This document shows, one piece after another, positions 1 to 5,903 of a stretch of DNA of 5,903 nt. The stretch is from Nitrosomonadales bacterium (GTDB taxonomy: Bacteria; Pseudomonadota; Gammaproteobacteria; Burkholderiales; Methylophilaceae), in the NCBI GenBank assembly GCA_018657165.1, contig JABHXS010000170.1:1-5903 (forward strand), read 5' to 3'. The first letter of the stretch is position 1. Each line of letters opens with the position of its first letter. Made by a program: the position numbers and the translations under genes. The notes below the pieces were generated by a model that made no database searches, was not told where the DNA came from, and was given only the letters and a program-made list of their open reading frames with translations.

Positions 1-799
1 AAATTATCAATGAATATATGATGCCTTTTGGTAGGTCTCTTTGGGGATTAATAGCTTCTTCCGCAGCGGTTGAAACAGCATCGAATCCAACATAAGCAAA
101 GAAAACAATAGAGGCTCCAGCAAAAATTCCTATGGTCTCTCCATCTGGCAGCCTATCAAACCACCCAAAAGGGATGAATGGAGACCAATGGTTTGGGTTA
201 ACATTAAATATAGCAATAAATATGAATATTAAAATCGCACTGATTTTAATAAAAACCATTATTGTATTTAATTTGATACTCTCTTTAACCCCAGCAATTA
301 GTAGTAACATAATAGAAAGTATGATGATTGATGCAGGCAGGTTAATTATTCCACCTGAGCTTGGCGGGTTAATTAAGTATTCAGGAAGTCCAATATTTAT
401 AGCAACTAAAGCATTATTAAAGTAACCTGACCATCCACTTGCCACTGCAGCAATTGCAACGCCATACTCTAACAAGAGTATCCAGCCAATAATCCAAGCA
501 AATAATTCACCAAAAGCTACATAAGAATAGCCATAAGCACTTCCACAACCCCCAATAGACGATGAGAGTTCTGCATAAGATAATGCAGCAAATGCACACG
601 CCGTTCCTGCCAGGAGAAAAGAGATGATAATTGCTGGTCCTGAGTGAGTGGCAGCAACAATACCTGTTAACACAAAGATTCCTGTGCCTATAATGCAACC
701 TACACCAAGTAGGGTTAAATCAAAGGCATTAAGACAGCGCTTAAGTTGCGAGGTTTTGTTATCTATTAAACTTTTTTTTCTAAACAGTTGCTCCAGCAT
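1..799 (-). CDS. APC-superfamily amino acid permease (CAT/YfnA-like), 5' part, runs off left edge
   Basis: Inner-membrane amino acid/proton symporter of the cationic-amino-acid-transporter branch (like Bacillus YfnA). The frame stays open from the ATG at 799-797 to base 1, giving 266 residues, a bit over half of a usual 460-500 residue protein; the C-terminal transmembrane half lies outside the window. Visible signs: start MLEQLFRKKS, then the TM1 substrate-binding signature GVGCIIGTGIF (residues 32-42), GP at 54-55, a TM3 acidic residue E111 in LLLEYG, a TM5 lysine K185 in VFIKIS, and the TM6 signature VGFDAVSTAAEE (237-248) followed by NPQRDLPKGI. E111 and K185 sit where proton-coupling residues are described in the GkApcT family (from memory). 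The substrate cannot be read from sequence. The start lies 7 nt after the hemF stop with no clear Shine-Dalgarno, so it is probably the last visible gene of the operon. Family call is strong; substrate unknown. Confidence 0.93.
   Translation of the reverse strand, partial: MLEQLFRKKSLIDNKTSQLKRCLNAFDLTLLGVGCIIGTGIFVLTGIVAATHSGPAIIISFLLAGTACAFAALSYAELSSSIGGCGSAYGYSYVAFGELFAWIIGWILLLEYGVAIAAVASGWSGYFNNALVAINIGLPEYLINPPSSGGIINLPASIIILSIMLLLIAGVKESIKLNTIMVFIKISAILIFIFIAIFNVNPNHWSPFIPFGWFDRLPDGETIGIFAGASIVFFAYVGFDAVSTAAEEAINPQRDLPKGIIYSLII
667..694 (+). promoter_or_regulatory. Candidate antisense sigma70-like promoter inside permease gene
   Basis: TTAACA (667-672, 5 of 6 to the -35 consensus), a 16-nt spacer, then TATAAT (689-694). 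It points into the 5' end of the permease and on toward hemF as antisense. The bases also encode conserved TM1 residues (Ile-Ile, Val-Leu-Thr), so the match may be incidental. Confidence 0.25.
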
Positions 800-806
800 T
801 TAAATT

Positions 807-1715
807 TTAGACCCAATCTTTTACAATTAAAAATTTAGAATATAGTTCATCTTCTTTGCTACCTTTTTTTGGTGTGTAATCATATTCCCATTTAACTGAT
901 GGTGGCATAGACATTAAAATTGACTCAACCCGACCTTTTGATTGGATACCGAAAAGCGTTCCTCTGTCTTGAAGCAGGTTAAATTCAACATAACGGCCTC
1001 TGCGGTATTGTTGGAATTCTTTTTCCTTATTTGTAAATTTGTGATTTCTTCTTTTCTGAAGAATTGGTAAATATGCTTTTAAAAAAGCATTACCAACCTC
1101 CCTAGTAAAATTAAAAGAGAAGTTAAAATCTTTCATATTAAAATCATCGAAAAAAATGCCACCAATACCTCTAGGCTCATTTCGGTGGTTTAAGAAAAAA
1201 TATTTATCACAGTTTTTTTTAAACTCAGGATAAAGATTTTCATCAAAAGGGTTTAATGTTGTTTTAATTGTTTTATGAAAATGAATAACATCTTCAACAA
1301 AGCCATAATATGGAGTTAAATCCATACCGCCACCAAACCACCAGGTATCTCTATTTTTTTTATTGGCAATAAAAAACCTTACATTCATATGAACTGTTGG
1401 AATATAAGGATTATGAGGATGAAAAACTAAAGAGACTCCCATGGCTTCCCATTTGCTATCGGTAATCTCAGGATGAGCATCTGTTGCTGATTTAGGAAGT
1501 TGTGAACCTTTAACATGTGAAAATCCTATGCCTGCCCTTTCAAAGATATTTCCATTTTCTAGAATACATGTTGTTCCACCTCCACCTTCTGACCTTTGCC
1601 AGGAGTCAACTAAAAAATTCTTACCATCTACGATTTCAACGGCATTTAAAATTTCCGCTTGTAATTTTACAAAGTAATCCTTAACAGCCTCTTTATTTAT
1701 ATTTCTTTCAGTCAT
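807..1715 (-). CDS. hemF: Oxygen-dependent coproporphyrinogen III oxidase
   Basis: Cytoplasmic enzyme that oxidatively decarboxylates two propionate side chains of coproporphyrinogen III to vinyls with O2, giving protoporphyrinogen IX in heme synthesis. The 302-residue length matches the family (E. coli HemF about 299). Motifs in order: SEGGGG (42-47), HPHNPYIPTVHMNVRFF with H99 and H109, WWFGGGMDLTPYYG (125-138), HFH (145-147), NHRNEPRGIGGIFFDDFN with H177, and RRGRYVEFNLLQDRGT (238-253) followed by SMPP. H99, H109, H147 and H177 line up with the four conserved histidines of HemF, including the proposed catalytic one (H109). The ATG overlaps the tsaC stop as ATGA, implying translational coupling. 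Use of HemF rather than HemN points to an aerobic lifestyle. No disruption is visible. Confidence 0.98.
   Translation of the reverse strand: MTERNINKEAVKDYFVKLQAEILNAVEIVDGKNFLVDSWQRSEGGGGTTCILENGNIFERAGIGFSHVKGSQLPKSATDAHPEITDSKWEAMGVSLVFHPHNPYIPTVHMNVRFFIANKKNRDTWWFGGGMDLTPYYGFVEDVIHFHKTIKTTLNPFDENLYPEFKKNCDKYFFLNHRNEPRGIGGIFFDDFNMKDFNFSFNFTREVGNAFLKAYLPILQKRRNHKFTNKEKEFQQYRRGRYVEFNLLQDRGTLFGIQSKGRVESILMSMPPSVKWEYDYTPKKGSKEDELYSKFLIVKDWV
1712..1715 (-). promoter_or_regulatory. ATGA stop-start overlap, tsaC to hemF
   Basis: The tsaC stop TGA and hemF start ATG share ATGA on the minus strand. This is a standard termination-reinitiation arrangement and implies co-translation of the two genes. 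Confidence 0.85.
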
Positions 1716-2251
1716 TTTCTTATTATAACTTTTGTATCAAAGTCTTGTATCTGGCTAGGTTTTTTATTCCTTCCTATTCTTCCTTTGATAATGCGAACTG
1801 AATGTTTATAGTAACGGCAGGCTTCCCTGTAGTTTTTAATGGGATGTTGTTTTGTTTTGTTTGCACTCGTTGACGTAACAGCCATATCAATTGAAGAGAG
1901 AAAATCTTGACAGATATTCAAATTAGGAATTCTTATAGCAACTTTATTATTTTTTTTTAGCCATGATGGGCATGTACGATTTGCCTTAATCAACCATGTG
2001 TGAGGGCCTGGCCATTTAGTATATAAATTTTCAATTTGTTTCTTATTAAGCTTTTGAATAATATTTTTTATTTGTTTAAGTTCTGCAGCAATGAGAATAA
2101 AATTTTTATTTGTAGGTCTTTTTTTTAGTAGATTTAATTTTTTAATTCCCCTAAAATTTTGAGGGTTACATCCTAAACCAAAACATGACTCTGTAGGGTA
2201 GGCAACTACTCCTCCATTAGCGATGAACCTTTTAAGCCTTATGTTTTTCAC
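1712..2251 (-). CDS. tsaC: L-threonylcarbamoyladenylate synthase (TsaC/YrdC), GTG start
   Basis: Makes threonylcarbamoyl-AMP from threonine, bicarbonate and ATP. This is the first step of t6A37 modification of ANN-decoding tRNAs; the TsaB/D/E partners are not in this window. At 179 residues it is the short single-domain YrdC form (E. coli about 190), without the C-terminal Sua5 domain. Motifs: GGVVAYPTESCFGLGCNP (13-30), the nucleotide-binding LLKKRP (41-46), ILIAA (52-56), KWPGPHTWL (79-87), VAIRIP (104-109), TSTSAN (126-131), and a TsaC-like tail GRIGRNKKPSQIQDF. The start is GTG at 2251-2249: an in-frame TAA lies just upstream (TAA ATT AAA GTT GTG), and no ATG occurs before the conserved core. 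It begins 4 nt after purD and overlaps hemF by 4 nt. It is lysine-rich and contains A8 and A9 tracts. From memory, tsaC next to hemF is also seen in gammaproteobacteria such as Pseudomonas, so the pairing is probably old. Confidence 0.95.
   Translation of the reverse strand: MKNIRLKRFIANGGVVAYPTESCFGLGCNPQNFRGIKKLNLLKKRPTNKNFILIAAELKQIKNIIQKLNKKQIENLYTKWPGPHTWLIKANRTCPSWLKKNNKVAIRIPNLNICQDFLSSIDMAVTSTSANKTKQHPIKNYREACRYYKHSVRIIKGRIGRNKKPSQIQDFDTKVIIRK
1722..1727 (-). promoter_or_regulatory. Candidate -10 hexamer in front of hemF
   Basis: A perfect TATAAT on the minus strand lies inside the last tsaC codons, 6 nt before the hemF ATG. Transcription from it would begin at or next to the A of the ATG, giving a leaderless hemF mRNA. 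The -35 region is poor (GATACA at 18-nt spacing, 3 of 6 matches). Chance in AT-rich DNA is likely. Confidence 0.25.
2249..2251 (-). promoter_or_regulatory. GTG start codon of tsaC
   Basis: The minus strand reads TAA AGTT GTG AAA AAC across the purD-tsaC junction. An in-frame TAA three codons upstream rules out a longer protein, and the next methionine is past residue 120. GTG is therefore the only standard start that keeps the whole YrdC domain. No purine-rich Shine-Dalgarno is seen before it, which would fit low, coupled expression. Confidence 0.85.
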
Positions 2252-2255
2252 AACT

Positions 2256-3521
2256 TTAATTTAATGCTTTTTGCCCAATATCTGTTCGAAACTGAGCTCC
2301 ATCAAATTCAATCTCACTTAAAATACGGTAAGCTTTATTTTTTGCAATTTCTAACGTCTCTCCTTTAGCGGTTACACCTAAAACACGGCCTCCGGATGTC
2401 ATAAGCTTATTGTTTTTAAAAATTGTGCCAGCATGAAATATGAATGTACCCTTTTCTTCTGTATTCGGTAGTTTAATTTCATTACCCAGTATCGGTTTTA
2501 TAGGATAATCCTTTGCCGCCATAACTACTGTAATCGAATGCTGATTATCCCAATTTATGTCAACCCCCTTCAGCTCTTGCTTCGCCGCTTTATATAGCAC
2601 TGAAAATAAATCGCCTTGCATTCTAAATAAAATAGGCTGTGTTTCTGGGTCACCCATTCGGCAATTAAACTCGAGTGTTTTAATGTTATTTTTTTTATCA
2701 ACGATTATTCCGGCATATAAAAACCCAGAAAATGTAATTCCTTCTTTTTTCATCCCCTCAATTGTGGGAATAATAACCTGGTCCATAATTTTATTATTTA
2801 TCTCATCAGTCACTAGAGGAGCTGGTGAATAAGCTCCCATTCCACCCGTATTAGGGCCGGCATCATTATCTAGTAAACGTTTATGATCTTGACTGGAGTC
2901 AAGTGGCAATATTGTAGATCCATCACATATCACAATAAAGCTCGCCTCTTCCCCTAAGAGAAATTCTTCTATGATAATTTTTGTACCTGCGCTACCATAT
3001 AATTTATCACTGAGCATTGAATCAACAGCTTCATGTGCCTCTTCATCTGTCATTGCAACTACCACACCTTTCCCGGATGCAAGTCCATCAGCCTTAATTA
3101 CAATTGGGGCTGGATTATTCTTTAAATATTCATGCGCAGAATGGGTATCTTCAAAAGTAGCAAACTTTGCTGTTGGGATGTTATGGCGAGCCATAAATCT
3201 TTTCGAGAATTCTTTAGAGCTTTCAAGTTGAGCTGCAGCTTTTGTTGGACCAAAAATAGTTAAATTATTTTTATGGAAAGCATCAACTATACCAAGCGCA
3301 AGAGGTGCTTCTGGGCCTACCACAGTTAAATCAATTTTCTGTTTAATTGCAAAATCTATAAGACCCTCAATTTCAGTTATATTTAGATTTTCTATATTTC
3401 TTTCTAGTTCAGTTCCACCGTTACCTGGCGCAACAAATATTTTTTTTACTTCTTGGCTTTGAGATATTTTCCATGCAAGGGCATGCTCTCTTCCACCACC
3501 GCCTATGATAAGTACTTTCAT
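2256..3521 (-). CDS. purD: Phosphoribosylamine-glycine ligase (GAR synthetase)
   Basis: Cytoplasmic ATP-grasp ligase joining glycine to phosphoribosylamine, the second step of de novo purine synthesis. It is 421 residues long (E. coli about 429), so full length. The N-terminal domain starts MKVLIIGGGGREHAL, with APGNGGT (31-37) and VVGPEAPLALGIVD (67-80). The ATP-grasp domain begins at FGPTKAAAQLESSK (90-103), followed by VIKADGLASGKGVVV (141-155), EEFLLGEEAS (185-194) and the signature HKRLLDNDAGPNTGGMGAYS (213-232). The metal-binding strand is LEFNCRMGDPETQ (283-295, with E284 and N286). The C-terminal domain holds AGTIF and TSGGRVLGV. The ATG lies 3 nt after the purH stop with no Shine-Dalgarno, suggesting reinitiation by ribosomes finishing purH. 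It is monofunctional, without the PurM/PurN fusions known in eukaryotes. Confidence 0.99.
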   Translation of the reverse strand: MKVLIIGGGGREHALAWKISQSQEVKKIFVAPGNGGTELERNIENLNITEIEGLIDFAIKQKIDLTVVGPEAPLALGIVDAFHKNNLTIFGPTKAAAQLESSKEFSKRFMARHNIPTAKFATFEDTHSAHEYLKNNPAPIVIKADGLASGKGVVVAMTDEEAHEAVDSMLSDKLYGSAGTKIIIEEFLLGEEASFIVICDGSTILPLDSSQDHKRLLDNDAGPNTGGMGAYSPAPLVTDEINNKIMDQVIIPTIEGMKKEGITFSGFLYAGIIVDKKNNIKTLEFNCRMGDPETQPILFRMQGDLFSVLYKAAKQELKGVDINWDNQHSITVVMAAKDYPIKPILGNEIKLPNTEEKGTFIFHAGTIFKNNKLMTSGGRVLGVTAKGETLEIAKNKAYRILSEIEFDGAQFRTDIGQKALN

Positions 3522-3524
3522 TAT

Positions 3525-5075
3525 TTAATGTTTAAAATGTCGAATATTGGTAAATAACATGACAAGATTATGTTCATTGGCTGCTTTTATTACTTCCTGA
3601 TCCTTAATACTCCCACCAGGTTGGATGATGCACTTGGCCCCATGACTTGCAATAACATCAATTCCATCTCTAAATGGGAAAAAAGCATCTGAGGCAACTA
3701 CAGAGTGGGTTAAGTCTACATTAGCATTTTCTGCTTTTAGCGAAGCAATTTTTGTACTATCAACTCTGCTCATTTGCCCAGCACCAATTCCTAATGTTTG
3801 TTTATTCTTACAAAAAACAATGGCATTTGATTTGACATATTGTGAGACTATCCAGGCAAATTTCATATCATCTAGTTGTTGTTCGGAGGGTTTTAGTTCA
3901 GTGACAATATTACAACTATTTATATCTAGAGAATGATTATCTGGTGTTTGGATTAGCCAACCACCCCCAATCTTTTTGAAATCAAATTCAACATTATTAT
4001 TTTCATTTTTTATTTTTAATAACCTAACATTAGGTTTTTTTTGAAAAACTTTTTTTGCTGCCTCTGAAAAATCTACCGCTATAATTACCTCAGCAAATTG
4101 CTTTATTATTAAGGATGCAGTTTTTTCGTCCAAACTTTCATTAAATGCAATAATTCCTCCAAAAGCTGAAGTTGGATCAGTTTTAAATGCAGTCTGATAG
4201 GCCTCTTGTAAACTATCTGCTGAAGCAACACCACAAGGGTTAGCATGTTTTACAATGACACAACTAGGCTGTGAAAACTTTTTAACACATTCCCAAGCAG
4301 TATCTGAATCATTAAGATTATTAAATGATAATTCTTTCCCTTGGAGTTGATCAAAGCTAGATAATGTGCCGGTGCTTTCTATTGAATCTTTATAAAAAGC
4401 TGCTTGCTGATGTGGGTTTTCTCCATAGCGCAAATCCATTACCTTATTAAGGGTTTTTGATAATTTTTCTGGAAATTTATTTTGGTCGTCGGATGTTAAA
4501 TAATTATTAATTGCGGCATCGTAAGCTGACGTTCTAGCGAAAGCTTTTTTTGCTAAGGAAAAACTAAAATCCTCACTAATTGATCCTTCGTTTTTAATTA
4601 TTTCATCAGAGAACTTTTTGTAATCATTTGAATTTGTTAAAACAGCAACATGCTTATAATTTTTTGCAGCAGATCGAATCATCGCTGGGCCACCAATATC
4701 AATATTTTCTATTGCCAGATCTAATGTACAGTTTTCTTGTTTAATAGTTGCTTCAAATGGGTATAGATTTACTATCACAAGGTCAATTGGATCTATCTTA
4801 TGGTTTTTCATTGTCTCCTGGTGTTCAGGTATATCTCTTCTCCCTAAAATGCCTCCATGAATTTTAGGGTGAAGGGTTTTAACCCTTCCATCAAGCATTT
4901 CAGGAAATTTAGTGTAATCACTTACATCTGTGACCTGAATTTTATTTTCTTTTAGGAGTTTTGCTGTGCCGCCTGTCGACAATATTTCAATATTAAATGT
5001 TTTTAAATGTTGTGCCAATTCCAAAATATTAGATTTATCAGAAACACTTATTAAGGCTTTTTTAATTTTTATCAT
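3525..5075 (-). CDS. purH: Bifunctional AICAR transformylase / IMP cyclohydrolase
   Basis: Catalyses the last two steps of IMP synthesis: formylation of AICAR with 10-formyl-THF, then ring closure. It is 516 residues long (E. coli about 529). The N-terminal MGS-like IMP cyclohydrolase domain (about 1-145) shows ALISVSDKSNI (7-17), STGGTAKLL (33-41), DGRVKTLHPKIHGGILGRRD (62-81) and IDIGGPAMIRSAAKN (125-139). The AICAR transformylase domain (about 200-516) shows DLRYGENPHQQAAFY (214-228), GKELSFNNLND (246-256), the catalytic pair K276-H277 in VKHANPCG, DPTSAFGGIIAFN (300-312), SNAIVF, TLGIGAGQMSR (427-437), DAFFPFRDGID (463-473) and IIQPGGSIKDQE. The start abuts the fis stop (TAAATG, no spacer) and is the one gene here with a convincing Shine-Dalgarno, inside the fis 3' end. 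Intact; the call is certain. Confidence 0.99.
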   Translation of the reverse strand: MIKIKKALISVSDKSNILELAQHLKTFNIEILSTGGTAKLLKENKIQVTDVSDYTKFPEMLDGRVKTLHPKIHGGILGRRDIPEHQETMKNHKIDPIDLVIVNLYPFEATIKQENCTLDLAIENIDIGGPAMIRSAAKNYKHVAVLTNSNDYKKFSDEIIKNEGSISEDFSFSLAKKAFARTSAYDAAINNYLTSDDQNKFPEKLSKTLNKVMDLRYGENPHQQAAFYKDSIESTGTLSSFDQLQGKELSFNNLNDSDTAWECVKKFSQPSCVIVKHANPCGVASADSLQEAYQTAFKTDPTSAFGGIIAFNESLDEKTASLIIKQFAEVIIAVDFSEAAKKVFQKKPNVRLLKIKNENNNVEFDFKKIGGGWLIQTPDNHSLDINSCNIVTELKPSEQQLDDMKFAWIVSQYVKSNAIVFCKNKQTLGIGAGQMSRVDSTKIASLKAENANVDLTHSVVASDAFFPFRDGIDVIASHGAKCIIQPGGSIKDQEVIKAANEHNLVMLFTNIRHFKH

Positions 5076-5309
5076 TTAATTTTCCAAGTTATATTGTTTA
5101 AGTTTTTTTCTAAGTGTGTTTCTATTGAGGCCTAACATTTTTGCTGCCTTACTTTGATTGCCCTCTGTTTTATTCAAGATATATATAAGAAGTGGTTTTT
5201 CTACTGTATTAATTACCATTTCATAAATGGTGCTTGGTTGATCACCATCTAAATCATTAAAATATTGATCAAGAAGAGTATCAATATTATCTGGCAAATT
5301 CTTTTTCAT
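5076..5309 (-). CDS. fis: Short Fis-family nucleoid / transcription factor
   Basis: DNA-bending nucleoid protein of the Fis family, acting as a dimer on promoters and chromosome structure. It is 77 residues against 98 in E. coli. The dimerization helices (about 7-45) align: LPDNIDTLLDQYFNDL matches the start of helix A, and YEMVINTVEKPLL matches the Fis YELVLAEVEQPLL stretch. The helix-turn-helix is at about 50-74, GNQSKAAKMLGLNRNTLRKK, nearly identical to the Fis recognition region. The N-terminal beta-hairpin arm that contacts DNA invertases in enteric Fis is absent, as I recall for betaproteobacterial Fis in general. Its ATG overlaps the dusB stop (TAATG), the same dusB-fis coupling as in E. 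coli, so its control probably comes from a promoter upstream of dusB, outside the window. It could also be called a generic Fis-like HTH protein, but the dusB neighbour supports true Fis. Confidence 0.96.
   Translation of the reverse strand: MKKNLPDNIDTLLDQYFNDLDGDQPSTIYEMVINTVEKPLLIYILNKTEGNQSKAAKMLGLNRNTLRKKLKQYNLEN
5081..5085 (-). promoter_or_regulatory. Shine-Dalgarno of purH
   Basis: The minus strand reads GGAAA here, inside the last codons of fis, with 7 nt between GGA and the purH ATG. It supports the annotated purH start. It is the only start in the window with a clear ribosome-binding site, so purH may be translated partly independently of fis. Confidence 0.65.
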
Positions 5310-5311
5310 TA
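5307..5311 (-). promoter_or_regulatory. TAATG stop-start overlap, dusB to fis
   Basis: The dusB stop TAA and fis start ATG share one base. No usable Shine-Dalgarno lies upstream of fis (AAGA is only 2 nt from the ATG), so fis translation is probably coupled to dusB. Confidence 0.8.
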
Positions 5312-5903
5312 TCTTATAGCGAGTTCTTTGTTATTTAAATGGTCTTCATATGTAATATATTTATTTTTTTTACTTAGATCCTCAAAGAATAAATGAATAT
5401 AGTCAATCTGTTCATTATTTTCTTCAATTTGATTCATAGCCGCACGAAAATAGGCTGAGTTCTTCAAGCCCTTCGTATACCATGATATATGTTTTCTAGC
5501 GATTCTTAAGCCTTTATTGTTCCCATAGAATTCATAAAGATCTTTCACATGATCTATGGTAGTTTGATGAATTTCTTCATTAGTTGGCCTTGTTAAGTAT
5601 GTACCTGTTTTTAAGTAATACTCAATTTCTCTAAATATCCATGGCCTTCCTTGGGCCGCTCGACCAATCATTACAGCATCAGCCCCTGTATATTCCAATA
5701 CAAATTTAGCCTTCTCGGGAGAGGTAATATCACCATTTGCTATCAGAGGCATTTTGATTTTCTGCTTCACTGATGCGATAGTGTCATATTCAGCATCACC
5801 CATATAAAGACATGCACGCGTTCTGCCATGCATAGTGAGTGCCTGGATGCCAGCATCCTCTGCAATCTTGGCAATAGTAACAGCATTACGATTATTTTTG
5901 TCC
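5309..5903 (-). CDS. dusB: tRNA-dihydrouridine synthase B, 3' part, 5' end outside window
   Basis: FMN-dependent, NADPH-using enzyme that reduces specific uridines in the tRNA D-loop to dihydrouridine (U17 for E. coli DusB). The frame is open to the right edge, leaving the last 197 residues of about 320-340. The catalytic cysteine and the first part of the TIM barrel are outside. Visible motifs: RNAVTIAKIAEDAGIQALT, then HGRTR with the conserved FMN/tRNA-contacting region, IANGDITSPEKA, TGADAVMIGRAAQGRPWIFR (phosphate-binding end of the barrel), and the C-terminal helical domain with KGLRIARKHISWY. The close match to E. coli DusB (GIQALTIHGRTRACLFNGEA, IARKHVSWYL) and the following fis gene favour DusB over DusA or DusC. 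The methionine at 5833-5831 sits inside the conserved strand before HGRTR and is not the start. The stop overlaps the fis start by 1 nt. Confidence 0.97.
   Translation of the reverse strand, partial: DKNNRNAVTIAKIAEDAGIQALTMHGRTRACLYMGDAEYDTIASVKQKIKMPLIANGDITSPEKAKFVLEYTGADAVMIGRAAQGRPWIFREIEYYLKTGTYLTRPTNEEIHQTTIDHVKDLYEFYGNNKGLRIARKHISWYTKGLKNSAYFRAAMNQIEENNEQIDYIHLFFEDLSKKNKYITYEDHLNNKELAIR

Larger units (their letters stand above)
1..5903 (-). other. Single compact operon: dusB-fis-purH-purD-tsaC-hemF-permease
   Basis: Seven genes run in the same direction with junctions of -1, 0, 3, 4, -4 and 7 nt. No intergenic space could hold a hairpin terminator. The arrangement implies one transcript entering from the right edge and leaving at the left edge, with reinitiation rather than independent initiation at most genes. 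Promoter and terminator are both outside the window. Confidence 0.85.

Noticed and set aside
132..425. Open frame on the plus strand, 97 codons, hydrophobic product
   Set aside because: It lies antisense to the permease, whose minus-strand frame is continuous and carries clear CAT-family motifs. The hydrophobic translation is a shadow of transmembrane codons.
507..698. Minus-strand frame, 63 codons, Cys-rich
   Set aside because: Out-of-frame shadow of the permease. It resembles no family, and its length fits the background for a frame shifted against TM codons.
800..806. Possible terminator between hemF and the permease
   Set aside because: The gap is 7 nt of A/T with no inverted repeat. 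The T8 run at 772-779 is on the plus strand, inside the permease coding region, and has no GC-rich hairpin beside it.
2557..3231. Two plus-strand frames (2557-2832 and 2971-3231)
   Set aside because: Both lie antisense within the fully motif-supported purD gene and show no family resemblance or start signal.
5831..5833. ATG as possible dusB start
   Set aside because: The frame continues upstream to the window edge with conserved DusB sequence (EDAGIQALT), and this Met occupies the strand position just before HGRTR. It is internal.
1..5903. Mobile elements, CRISPR arrays, phage or defence genes, tRNA/rRNA, riboswitches, attachment sites
   Set aside because: Coding runs from edge to edge with housekeeping genes. 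I saw no direct-repeat array, terminal inverted repeats, transposase or integrase motifs, or structured leader. An undescribed system is not supported here.

Overview
The window is AT-rich (roughly a third G+C by eye) and almost entirely coding. Every real gene lies on the minus strand. Gene order and protein similarity point to a proteobacterium with a small, streamlined genome. The 77-residue Fis, the dusB-fis-purH-purD order and the oxygen-dependent HemF fit an aerobic low-GC betaproteobacterium. My best guess is the Methylophilales (OM43 or 'Ca. Methylopumilus' type), but this is inferred from remembered gene order and protein style, and no search was run.

Read in the direction of transcription (right to left), the layout is: dusB, 3' part only (5903-5309); fis (5309-5076); purH (5075-3525); purD (3521-2256); tsaC/yrdC with a GTG start (2251-1712); hemF (1715-807); and the 5' part of an APC-family amino acid permease (799-1), which runs off the left edge. 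The junctions are a 1-nt overlap, 0 nt, 3 nt, 4 nt, a 4-nt overlap and 7 nt. No gap has room for a conventional terminator or a full promoter, so the seven genes look like one transcription unit that starts upstream of dusB and ends beyond the permease. Both ends are outside the window.

The genes cover tRNA modification (DusB for dihydrouridine, TsaC for the t6A precursor), a nucleoid/growth-phase regulator (Fis), three de novo purine activities (PurD for GAR synthesis, bifunctional PurH for the last two steps to IMP), an aerobic heme step (HemF) and amino acid uptake. Together they form a housekeeping operon linked to growth. All six enzyme or regulator genes keep their family motifs and show no frameshift or decay.

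I see no RNA gene, mobile element, CRISPR array, phage gene, riboswitch or attachment site, and no gene-free stretch longer than 7 nt. I found no convincing undescribed system. The points worth a second look are the extreme compaction with almost no Shine-Dalgarno sequences, the GTG start of tsaC, a perfect -10 hexamer placed exactly for a leaderless hemF transcript, a sigma70-like antisense promoter match inside the permease, recurrent A8/A9 tracts, and the permease at the end of the operon.
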